In this document: positions 18,081-26,700 of the stretch, in pieces
Layout of the letters: each line of letters starts with the position of its first letter
How positions within the stretch are numbered: position 1 is the first letter of the stretch
Origin: Actinomycetota bacterium
GTDB taxonomy: Bacteria; Actinomycetota; Thermoleophilia; Gaiellales; Gaiellaceae
Assembly (NCBI GenBank): GCA_003132665.1
Contig: PKYN01000015.1
Span: 53,777-117,776 of the forward strand
DNA: 64,000 nt
Reading direction: 5' to 3'
Notes under the pieces: model-generated
What the model saw: only the letters and a program-made list of their open reading frames with translations
What the model was told of the DNA's origin: nothing
The model's database searches: none
Program-made: the position numbers and the translations under genes

Positions 18081-19231
18081 AGGTACTGGCGATAGTTCGA
18101 ACCGAGCTGACGCGGACCTTCCGTTGGCGCGCCAATATCTTCTTCCTGCTGATCATGCCGATGGGCCTGATCTTGCTGCTGGGCGCCGCCTTCGGGAATT
18201 CGAGCGCGCTGGTCGGCGTCGTCAAGCAGGAGAACGGGCCGCTCGCCGCGCAGCTCGTCAAGACTCTCGGCGCTCAGCCAGGCCTCGACACCAGGAGCTA
18301 CGGCAGCGAGGGCGCCCTCGCGAAGGCGGTCGAGCGCGGCTACGTCTCGGGCGGGCTGGTGATCGCGCCCAACTACGACCAGCGCTTGCGTGGCGGCAAG
18401 ACGGCCGGGTTGCGCTACTTCGCGCGTCCCGACTCGCTCGCGCCTCAGATTCGAGTCGCGGTCGAGTCCGCCGTCTCCGCGCAGGGAAGCATGCTTCTCG
18501 CCGCCCGAATCGTCCGCGCCGATAGCCGCACTACGCTGGAGAGCGCGCTCGGGCGGGTGAGCGCGGTCAAAGGAGCTTCCCCGGTCGACGTCCGGCTGCT
18601 CGCCGCCGGAGGGGGGAAGTACCCGCAGTCGCGCGGTCAGTTCCAGCAGAGCGCGAGCACGCAGTTGCTCCTGTTCGTGTTCCTGTCGGCGCTGACGGGC
18701 TCGGTTTGGTTGATCGAGACGCGCCGGCTCGGGGTCGCGCGAAGGATGCTTTCCACACCGAGCTCCGCACGAGAGATCTTGCTCGGGATCGTGCTCGGTC
18801 GCTGGATCATCACGCTCCTCCAGTCGCTGGTGATCGTGCTCTTCTCCTGGCTCATCTTCTCGGTCAACTGGGGAAACCCGCTCGGAACGAGCGCCGTCAT
18901 CCTCGCCTTTAGCCTGGTTGCGGTGGGGGCGGGAGTGCTGATTGGGACGCTGTTCGGAAGCGAGCAGCAAGCCGCCCCGCTGGGGATGATCGTCGGGCTC
19001 GTCTTCGCCGCCATCGGCGGCTCGATGGCGCCGCTCGAGACCTTCCCCGCGACGATGCGCAAGATCGCGCACATCACTCCGCACGCCTGGGCTAACGACG
19101 CCTTCAACCACCTACTCGTGGGCGGCGGCGGTCTCTCGAACGTATGGCTCGACGTGGGCGTGCTCTGCGCCTATGCGGCTGTCTTGCTGACGCTCGCCAC
19201 CTGGCGGCTCCGGCGCGTCCTCACGACCTGA
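18077..19231 (+). CDS. ABC-2 type exporter permease (second)
   Basis: A 384-residue paralogue of the preceding permease, starting at GTG 18077 within the preceding stop. It has the same topology: helix LLIMPMGLILLLGAAFG near the N terminus, a roughly 130-residue external loop, then helices from LLLFVFLSALTGSVWLIE onward with the coupling motif TRRLGVARRMLSTPSSAREIL. With the ATPase it forms a complete PadR-controlled exporter. The substrate cannot be told from sequence. Confidence 0.9.
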   Translation: MKVLAIVRTELTRTFRWRANIFFLLIMPMGLILLLGAAFGNSSALVGVVKQENGPLAAQLVKTLGAQPGLDTRSYGSEGALAKAVERGYVSGGLVIAPNYDQRLRGGKTAGLRYFARPDSLAPQIRVAVESAVSAQGSMLLAARIVRADSRTTLESALGRVSAVKGASPVDVRLLAAGGGKYPQSRGQFQQSASTQLLLFVFLSALTGSVWLIETRRLGVARRMLSTPSSAREILLGIVLGRWIITLLQSLVIVLFSWLIFSVNWGNPLGTSAVILAFSLVAVGAGVLIGTLFGSEQQAAPLGMIVGLVFAAIGGSMAPLETFPATMRKIAHITPHAWANDAFNHLLVGGGGLSNVWLDVGVLCAYAAVLLTLATWRLRRVLTT

Positions 19232-19297
19232 CCGACCGTTCTGCTCGCGCCTGTCGCTAGCCTGGTGCGGCGCACTCATTTCCCTGAGGAGTTCTTC

Positions 19298-20512
19298 TTG
19301 AGTCAGTCGATCGAAAACGAAGCCGCCCAGCGTCGTTTACGCGCGGCGCGGATCGCGGTTGCCTACATCTTCTTTGCCAACGGGGCGCTCGCCGGCAACT
19401 GGGTGACCCGCATACCGGCGCTGATGGACAAGCTCGACCTGTCGGTCTTCTCCCTCTCGTTCGCTTTCTTCGGTGCGCCTCTGGGGGCGATCCTGGCGAT
19501 GCCATTCGCCGGCCGAATCGTGACTCGCGCCGGAAGCCGCCGCACCACGCGCGTCGCATTCCTGTTCTTCTGCGCCTCAATCGCGCCGATCGCCTTTGCG
19601 CCCAACGTCGTGGTTCTGGGCCTGATCATCTTCGTCCTCGGCGTGGTCAGCGCCTTCGTGGACGTCGCCATGAACGCGCACGGCTTGTTGATCGAGCGCC
19701 ACTACGGACGCCCGATTCTCTCCTCCTTCCACGCCTGGTTCAGCTTCGGCGGGCTCGCCGGTGCGGGAACCGGTGCGTTGGCGGCCTGGGCAGCGCTCGA
19801 TCTGCGCATTCACATTCCGCTCGCGACGGGTATCGCGCTGGCCGGCGGTCTGATAGCGGGCCGCTTCCTGCTTCGAGGCGGCGACGACGTCGCGCAGGAA
19901 GAGCGCCGTTTCTTCGTCAAGCCGCCGCGGCAACTGGTCGCGCTGGGCGTCGTCGCGTTTATCAGCCTGCTCTCGGAGGGGGCGGCGGGCGACTGGAGCG
20001 CCGTCTACATCAACAAGCCGCTTCATTCCAGCCAAGCCATCGCCGCGCTTGGCTATTTCGCCTTCTCGCTGATGATGGTCGCCGGCCGTCTGAGCGGCGA
20101 TCGCTTGACGATGCGCTTCGGGCCCGTCGCCTTGACACGCGGCGGCGGATTGCTCGCGGCAGGGAGCCTTACGATTGCTCTTCTGATCGGGCATCCGATC
20201 GCGGCCATCATCGGTTTCGCAGGTATGGGCGCCGGCCTCGCTGCGGTGGTCCCGACCGTCTTCCGGGCCGCCGGCTCGCGCAGCGACGTGCCATCCGGAA
20301 TGGGGCTGGCCTCGGTTTCGTTGATCGGGTATTTCGGCTTCCTGGTGGGGCCGCCGCTGATCGGCTCAACGGCGAAGGTGCTAGGGCTCTCGGCTGCGCT
20401 GGGGATAGTCGCGCTGGTGATGGCGCTGGTCGGCGTGCTCGCCTCGAGCGCCGCTCCAGCCGGGTCGGCGGTCGGAGCGTCCGCTCCGGAGCCCGTTGTC
20501 GCGGAGGAGTAG
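19298..20512 (+). CDS. MFS transporter (YbjJ/fucose permease-like)
   Basis: About 404 residues and 12 predicted membrane helices. A GTG at 19265 is also in frame, but TTG 19298 is preceded by GAGGAG six bases away and is preferred. The motifs GAPLGAILAMPFAGRIVTRAGSR (loop 2-3) and SFHAWFSFGGLAG resemble the YbjJ branch of sugar/unknown-substrate MFS proteins. It lies 66 bp downstream of the exporter operon and may be read through from it. Confidence 0.85.
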   Translation: MSQSIENEAAQRRLRAARIAVAYIFFANGALAGNWVTRIPALMDKLDLSVFSLSFAFFGAPLGAILAMPFAGRIVTRAGSRRTTRVAFLFFCASIAPIAFAPNVVVLGLIIFVLGVVSAFVDVAMNAHGLLIERHYGRPILSSFHAWFSFGGLAGAGTGALAAWAALDLRIHIPLATGIALAGGLIAGRFLLRGGDDVAQEERRFFVKPPRQLVALGVVAFISLLSEGAAGDWSAVYINKPLHSSQAIAALGYFAFSLMMVAGRLSGDRLTMRFGPVALTRGGGLLAAGSLTIALLIGHPIAAIIGFAGMGAGLAAVVPTVFRAAGSRSDVPSGMGLASVSLIGYFGFLVGPPLIGSTAKVLGLSAALGIVALVMALVGVLASSAAPAGSAVGASAPEPVVAEE

Positions 20513-20688
20513 AGCGCGCGTCCGGCTCTGCTCCGCGCCGGCATCAAGGTACGCAGCCCGCCACCGAGCCACCCGCCCGCGGGGTCGTCTGAATTTAGCC
20601 GTACGGACGCGTAAAAGACGCACTCAGGTATGCCGATTCCGCGCCGAATCACGAGCGACGCGCCAAATCACTCCTCGCGACTGCCCGC

Positions 20689-21150
20689 CTAGAAGCGATA
20701 GCTATGCGCGCGACTGAGGAAGAAGCCGTGCCGGCTCAGGTTCGAGCACCTCAGCCCGGCCATGCTTGACTTGCAGGTGAAACCGCCGCGGCGCCAGGTC
20801 TTTCCGTATTGGAGCAGCGGCGCGCTCTTGTTGTAGACGGTGTCGCTGGAGCAAGGGAATGTCGCCCTGCCGGTCACGTCGATATCGGCGCTGAAGCCGC
20901 GGCTGCCCTCGATGCAGCGCCCGCCGGTCGGCTTCGGCTTGATGCGACTCATGATGTCGCAGCGGAGGTATTTCGCGTACGGCGAGCTCGAGACGACGTA
21001 GGCGCAGAAGACGTTGTTCGAGGGCATGCGGAACTGGATGAAGGTGTCCTCGCTCGTCCGCGACTTGCTCGAGCTTGCCGTCGCCAGGGAGGCGAGCGCA
21101 AGCAGCGCGACGGCTCCGACTGCGATTGCTAGAAGAAAACGCCGCGACAC
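20689..21150 (-). CDS. secreted DUF6636-like protein
   Basis: From GTG 21150, preceded by AGAAGG, it encodes 153 residues with a signal peptide (RRFLLAIAVGAVALLALASLATA). The mature part starts with FIQFRMPSNNVFCAYV and has about six cysteines (for example LRCDIM, GGRCIE, FPCSS, FTCKSS, LRCSN), probably three disulfides. The FRMPSxNVxC motif matches a small actinobacterial exported family known as DUF6636 (from memory, not searched). Function unknown. Confidence 0.7.
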   Translation of the reverse strand: MSRRFLLAIAVGAVALLALASLATASSSKSRTSEDTFIQFRMPSNNVFCAYVVSSSPYAKYLRCDIMSRIKPKPTGGRCIEGSRGFSADIDVTGRATFPCSSDTVYNKSAPLLQYGKTWRRGGFTCKSSMAGLRCSNLSRHGFFLSRAHSYRF

Positions 21151-21163
21151 AGTTGACACCTTC

Positions 21164-21793
21164 TCAGGTCGCGCCGCCGATTTCAAGGGTCGGAAGCTGC
21201 GAGAAGGAAACGCCTCGAAGGTTCCGCTGCCGCATCTCCTCGAGGATCAACTCGAGCGCCTCGACCGTCGCGGCCCGTTCCGGGGCGCTACTCGAGTGAG
21301 AAGGTCGCCCGTCGTGCAGGTCGAGGATGGCTCCGGGCCGTAAGCGCTCGATCACGAATGCCGCTGTGCGCTCAGCCGGCCAGTGGTAGTCCTCGGGCGC
21401 TATCGAGCAGCCGGCCTCGACCATGTCGCTGCCGGCGAGCGCCTGGCGCACCCGGTCGTCGGCTTCGAAATAGGGCGGCCGCCAGACACGCGCGACAGCG
21501 CCTGTTGCCCGTTCGATTGCCGCCTGTGTTTCGCGCATCTCTCTTCTGATCTCGTCGTCGGAGAGCTGAGTGAGATGCGGGTGCGACCAGCTGTGGAGCC
21601 CGAGCTCGTGCCCTTCGGCGAGCGCGCGCTCGAGGGTGCGCTCGGTTCCGGCGACAGCGGCCCCGAGAATGAAGAAGGTCGCGCTGGCGCCGTACTCGGC
21701 GAGCAGATCGAGGATCGACGGCGTCCACTCGGACGGACCGTCGTCGAAAGTCAGCGCGAGAACGCCCCCGCCGGTGCTCGGGTTGGAGCTCAT
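21164..21793 (-). CDS. polysaccharide deacetylase (NodB domain)
   Basis: A 209-residue single-domain NodB/CE4 protein with the five motifs in order: TFDDGPSEWT (catalytic base and metal Asp), HSWSHPHLTQL (two metal His), RPPYFEAD, a Trp/Asp segment, and ILDLHDGRPS (catalytic His). It probably removes N-acetyl groups from a cell-wall glycan. No signal peptide is visible. Its stop lies 14 bp before the DUF6636 start, so the two are likely co-transcribed. Confidence 0.88.
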   Translation of the reverse strand: MSSNPSTGGGVLALTFDDGPSEWTPSILDLLAEYGASATFFILGAAVAGTERTLERALAEGHELGLHSWSHPHLTQLSDDEIRREMRETQAAIERATGAVARVWRPPYFEADDRVRQALAGSDMVEAGCSIAPEDYHWPAERTAAFVIERLRPGAILDLHDGRPSHSSSAPERAATVEALELILEEMRQRNLRGVSFSQLPTLEIGGAT

Positions 21794-21834
21794 CTCGACA
21801 GCATAGGCGGGCGACGCGAAGCGGGACCGAGCTG

Positions 21835-22506
21835 CTAGCGAACCACGTCGTAGCGAAGCCAGACGGCATCGTCGCGCGGTACCTCGACCCCGCGCAGGGC
21901 GAGAGAGACGACGTCACCGCTCGGCACTGCCTCCGGGAGGTTGTAGATCGAGAGCGAGCTGGCCTCACCGACAACAGTCGGAAAGACGAGCACGCTGACC
22001 TCGTCGACGAGGCCCTCGCGTAGGAGCAGCCCGCTCAGCCGGCCCCCGGAGTCGACACGCATCGTCTCCACGCCGAAGCGATCGCGAAGCTCGGCGAGCG
22101 CGCTGCGGTAGTCGACGTGATCGGCACCGGCGACGATCGTCTCGATGCCGAGCTCGGCCAGCTCCGAGAGGTAACTCGCGGGTGTCGTGCTCGAGCAGAG
22201 CACCACTGCGCCGCGCCAGTAGGGAAGTCCGAGCAGGTAGCGCCATGCCTTGACGCGGCCACGACTGTCAGGCACGACGAGCAGCGGCGCCGAGCTGCCG
22301 GCCGTTGCCGGCTCGCTCGAATCGGCGGCGCTCGTTTCCTCCACCGAGGCGGCGAGCATCGTGTCGGAGCCGCAAAGCGAGGCGTCCTCCTTCCAGGTCG
22401 ACGCTAGCTCATAGAAGAGGCCGACATCGGCATCGAAGCCCGTCGTCTTCCCGTCGAGGCTGACGGCCGCGTAGACGATCACGCGAGGCAGCGGCGGCTG
22501 ATTCAT
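21835..22506 (-). CDS. RibD C-terminal/dihydrofolate-reductase-like reductase
   Basis: A 223-residue protein of the RibD_C fold. It begins PRVIVYAAVSLDGKTTG, has a central VVLCSSTTPASYLSELAELG dinucleotide-binding region and a C-terminal GGRLSGLLLREGLVDEVSVLVFPTVVG motif typical of 5-amino-6-ribosylaminouracil reductases. No deaminase domain is present and no other rib genes are near, so the true substrate is uncertain. A LexA-box-like palindrome sits 25 bp upstream of its ATG. Confidence 0.8.
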   Translation of the reverse strand: MNQPPLPRVIVYAAVSLDGKTTGFDADVGLFYELASTWKEDASLCGSDTMLAASVEETSAADSSEPATAGSSAPLLVVPDSRGRVKAWRYLLGLPYWRGAVVLCSSTTPASYLSELAELGIETIVAGADHVDYRSALAELRDRFGVETMRVDSGGRLSGLLLREGLVDEVSVLVFPTVVGEASSLSIYNLPEAVPSGDVVSLALRGVEVPRDDAVWLRYDVVR

Positions 22507-22530
22507 CGGAAGCGGCTTCGAGCGAGGGTG

Positions 22531-22546
22531 GCGAACATACGTTCGC
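22531..22546. promoter_or_regulatory. candidate LexA (SOS) box
   Basis: GCGAAC-ATAC-GTTCGC is a perfect 16-bp inverted repeat that contains the Gram-positive/actinobacterial SOS core CGAAC-N4-GTTCG. It lies between the RibD_C-like gene (start 22506, minus) and the phosphatase/ArsC-like gene (start 22664, plus). The match to the core is exact; binding by LexA is inferred. Confidence 0.55.
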
Positions 22547-22663
22547 GATCGTATACGGGCCGCTATTGCCCGTCAAGCGCTAGAACGCCGAGTGAGGCGG
22601 ATCGGCGTCCATATGATGAACTGCATCCGGCCCGAGGGCCACGAGAAAGGAGAGCAGTCGATT

Positions 22664-23065
22664 GTGAACGTCCTTTTTGTATGCGTCGGCAATGCCGGTC
22701 GCTCGCCGATGGCCGAGGCCTTCTTCCGGCGCGGCGGCGAAGGAAGGTACGAGCTGCGCTCGGCCGGCACGAGGCCCGCGATCCGGACCGGCCCGAACGT
22801 AATCGCCGTGATGCACGAGCTGGGCATCGACCTCTCGCGGCACGAGCCCCGTCAACTCGAGCGCGCCGACCTCGAGTGGGCCGATCTCGTGGTGAGAGTG
22901 GGCTGCGGCGACAGCTGCCCGGTCATCCCGGGCAGGCGCTACCTCGACTGGAATGTGCAGGACCCGAACGAGACCGATCCGGAAACGACTCGGCGCATTC
23001 GCGACGAGATTGCGCGCCGTGTCGCGGCGCTTCTGCACGAGCTCCAGGGAGGCAGCGCGGTCTGA
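22664..23065 (+). CDS. low-molecular-weight phosphatase / ArsC-like arsenate reductase
   Basis: 133 residues from GTG 22664. AAGGAG lies 11 bases upstream; an earlier in-frame ATG at 22592 would add non-family residues. The P-loop is CVGNAGRSPMAE (CX5R-S) and the late segment CGDSCPVIPGRRYLDWNVQDP matches the thioredoxin-type ArsC branch of the LMW-PTP fold, including a cysteine pair that could form the reductase disulfide. No arsR or arsenite pump is near, so phosphatase and arsenate-reductase roles both remain open. Confidence 0.8.
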   Translation: MNVLFVCVGNAGRSPMAEAFFRRGGEGRYELRSAGTRPAIRTGPNVIAVMHELGIDLSRHEPRQLERADLEWADLVVRVGCGDSCPVIPGRRYLDWNVQDPNETDPETTRRIRDEIARRVAALLHELQGGSAV

Positions 23066-23096
23066 GCGGCCGGCAGGTTGGCGAGCTGTTCGTGCG

Positions 23097-23597
23097 CTAC
23101 GCGGCGCTCGAGAGATCGACGTGGCAATAGCCGCCGGGGTTCTTCGCCAGATAGTCCTGGTGGTACTCCTCGGCGGGCCAGAATTCCTTCGCCGGCTCGA
23201 TCGCGGTCGCGACCGGCTTGCGGAAGCGGCCCGAGCGCTCCAACTGCGCCTTCGAGCGCTCGGCCTCCTCGCGCTGCTCTTCCGAGTGCGTGAAGATCGC
23301 CGAACGGTACTGGCTGCCGACGTCGTTTCCCTGGCGGTCGACCTGGGTCGGGTCGTGGATCTTCCAGAAGTGATAGAGGAGCCGATCGAAGGAAACGACC
23401 TGCGGGTCGTACTCGACGAGCACCGACTCGGCGTGTCCGGTGCGACCCGCACAGACCTGCTCGTAGTTCGGGTGTTCTGTCGCACCTCCGCTGTAACCGG
23501 AGGTTGCCCGGATAACGCCTTTCACGCGCCTGAAATAGGCCTCGACGCCCCAGAAGCAACCGGCGGCGAAGGTCGCCTGCTCAGTTTTCTGATCCAC
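23097..23597 (-). CDS. msrA: peptide methionine (S)-S-oxide reductase
   Basis: GTG 23597, preceded by GGGGAG, gives 166 residues. The catalytic motif [10 protein letters not shown] lies near the N terminus, and the [28 protein letters not shown] and [11 protein letters not shown] segments are all family hallmarks. It repairs oxidised methionine. It is divergent from the M4 protease gene, and msrB lies on the far side of that gene. Confidence 0.95.
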   Translation of the reverse strand: MDQKTEQATFAAGCFWGVEAYFRRVKGVIRATSGYSGGATEHPNYEQVCAGRTGHAESVLVEYDPQVVSFDRLLYHFWKIHDPTQVDRQGNDVGSQYRSAIFTHSEEQREEAERSKAQLERSGRFRKPVATAIEPAKEFWPAEEYHQDYLAKNPGGYCHVDLSSAA

Positions 23598-23647
23598 CTG
23601 TGTCTCCCCGTCTTCCTTAACGCCACTCGGTTTCTTCCTCAATAGGG

Positions 23648-23659
23648 ATAACGCGTTAT
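23648..23659. promoter_or_regulatory. perfect palindrome in the msrA/M4-protease divergent region
   Basis: ATAACGCGTTAT is a perfect 12-bp palindrome, nested inside a longer pair TAGGGA (23643-23648) and TCCCTA (23672-23677). It lies in the 189-bp gap shared by msrA (minus) and the M4 protease (plus). A regulator site is plausible; the protein that binds it is unknown. Confidence 0.4.
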
Positions 23660-23786
23660 GTTGAGAACTGTTCCCTAGAATGCCCACAACGCCGCTGACG
23701 CCGGGTTATTGGCAACATCGCTATCCGTGGCAATTGTCTGAGTTACCTCCGTTCCTTCGCCCTCGGCCTCTCGGAAGGAGACCAGA

Positions 23787-26700
23787 ATGAGGTCGCAGCT
23801 TTCGCGACCGGTTCAATACATCACTGCGCTCGCAGGCGTTGCCCTGCTCGGAGTGGTTGCACTCAGTGTCTCGGCGAGCGCCGGCGTTGCCGCGCCTTCC
23901 GACGAGCTGAGCCGCACTCAACTCAGGCAGGAACTGGGCTCCGGAGCCCGCATCGCGTACCGCCCCGAGACCGGGAAAGTACGGTTCATCGGCTCCGCTC
24001 CGGGCAAGCCGATCAGTCGCCCGTCCGGGCTCAGCCCGTCCGCGTCTCCGACGGTGGTCGCACGTGCGTTCCTGGATATTCAAGGCAAGGCGTTCGGGAT
24101 CAGCGACCAGGCCAAGGAGCTAACTGTCATTTCCGCCCGCGCGGCTTCGGCGGGACGCTCGGTCGTGCGCTTCCAGCAGACTCACGAGGGAGTTCCGGTT
24201 CTGGGCGGCGAGTTGGTAGCGAACCTCGACAGCAGCAAGAACCTGCTCTCGGTCGGGGGCGAGACAGTGCCCGCCCCGAACGTGTCGGTGAAGGCGCGGA
24301 TCGACTCCTCCGCCGCGAGCGACGCGGCGCTTGAAGCCGTCGCCAAGGCGCACAGCGTGCCGGCGTCGAAGCTTCAGGCAAGCAAGCCCAGCCTGTGGAT
24401 CTACGACTCGCGAATCCTGGGCGGACCCGGTCTCGCTAAGCCGACGCTCGTCTGGCGCATAGACGTCACCGGCGAGGGTGGGCTAGAGCCGATCGACGAG
24501 CTCGTTCTGGTGGACGCGCAGCTCGGGATCGTGGCGCTCCATTTCAGTCAGATTGAGACAGCGAAGTACCGCCAGGTCTGCGACGCCAATAACACCGATT
24601 CGAGGGTGCCCTGTACGACTCCTTTCGATCGCGTTGAGGGCGGCGCAGCGAGCACGATCGCGGACGTCAACGGCGCCTACGACAACGCCGGCGCGACCTA
24701 CGACTTCTACCTCAACTACCTGGGGCGCGACGGCATCGACGGCGCCGGCATGACGATCAAGTCGACGACCCGTTATTGCGATCCCAGTTCCCCCTGCCCC
24801 TTCGAGAACGCGTACTGGGATGGGGAGCAGATGGTCTACGGCCAGGGCTACGCCTCAGCCGACGACGTGGTCGGCCACGAGCTCACCCACGGCGTCACCG
24901 ACCACACCTCGAAGCTCTTCTACTACTACCAGTCGGGGGCGATCAACGAGTCGCTCTCCGATACCTTCGGCGAGTTCGTCGACCTAACCGATGGGATAGG
25001 CAACGACGCCCCGTCGGTGCGCTGGAAGCTCGGGGAAGATCTGCCCGGCGGCGCGATCCGCGACATGAAGAACCCGCCACTGTACGGCCAACCGGACACG
25101 ATGACCAGCAGCTATTACACGGCCGATCCGGGCGGGTCAGACAGCGGTGGTGTCCACACCAACAGCGGCGTCAACAACAAGGCCGCCTTCCTGATCACCG
25201 ACGGCGGCAGCTTCAACGGCAAGACGGTCACCGGCCTCGGCATCACTAAGGCCGCCAAGATCTACTACGAGGTCGAGACCAACCTGCTGACCTCGGCGAG
25301 TGACTACGCCGACCTCTACAGCGCTCTCCAGCAAGCCTGCACCAACCTGGTGGGCAGCGCGGGCATCACGAGCTCCGACTGCACCCAGGTCACAAACGCC
25401 GTTGACGCCGTCGAGATGAACGTGACACCGCCCGCCGCACCGGCCCCCGAAGCGCCGGTCTGCTCCACAGGCCAGTCGCCGCATGACCTGTTCTTCGACA
25501 ACCTCGAGAACACCGCGAGCGGTAGCTGGATCAGACAGCTCGGGTCGGGGCTCTACCAGGAGTGGTTCTACCCCCAGAACCCGAACGACGTCGGGCAGGA
25601 CATGACCTACGCGACGAGTGGGACCACGAACTTCTGGGGCTATGACCAGGAATACAGGGCCGACTACTCGATCGCGATGACGAGTAGCGTGGCCATCCCG
25701 GTGGGAAGCACTCCCTACCTGCGCTTCAACCACTCCTTCGGGTTCGAAAATGGCGCGGAAGCCTACGACGGCGGCGTGCTCGAGTACAGCACCAACGGCG
25801 GCGCGAGCTGGGCCGACGCCGGGTCGCTGCTCACGAGCAACGGCTACAACGGAACGATCTCCAGCAATTACCAGAACCCGCTCGGGGGTCGCAGCGCGTT
25901 CGTGAGGGAGAGCAACGGCTACATCTCCAGCCGAGCCAGCCTCGCCTCGCTAGCCGGCCAGAGCGTCCGCTTCCGCTTCCGCATCGGGACGGACATCAGC
26001 GGCTCGGACTACGGCTGGTTCGTGGACGACATCCGCGTCTACACGTGCAGCGCTACTCCGACGTTTGCCTTCTCCTCGCCCACCTACTCGGTGGGCGAGG
26101 CAGGCCCCACCGCTTCGGTCACGATCAATCGCACCGGCTCGACCACGGGGACCGACTCGGTCCACTTCTCCACCGCGGACGGCACCGCTACCGCAGGTTC
26201 CGACTACACGGCCGTCTCCCAGGACGTCTCCTTCTCGCCGGGCGAGACAGCGAAGACGATCTCCATCCCGATAACGGACGACAGCGCGGTCGAGAACGAC
26301 GAGACCGTCTCGCTTGCGCTCTCCAGCCCCTCCGCCGGCGCCATGCTCGGTGATCCAAACGCAGCGACACTCACCATCGCCGACAACGATGTCGCATTGC
26401 TCGCCCTCTCGCAGTCGAGCTACTCGGTTGGCGAGGCAGGCCCCAGCGCTTCGATCACGATCAATCGCAGCCGTAACACCGCGAGCGCCGTCTCGGTCCA
26501 CTTCGCCACCGCGGACGGAACAGCAACGGCCGGAAGCGACTACACGACCGTGAATCAGGACGTCTCCTTCGCCGCCGGCGAAACGTCGAAGACCGTCGTA
26601 GTTCCGATAACCGACGACAGCTTGATCGAAGGCAACGAGACGGTCTCGCTTACGCTCTCCGGCCCCTCTGCCGAAGCAAGACTCGGCAGCCCGAGCACGG

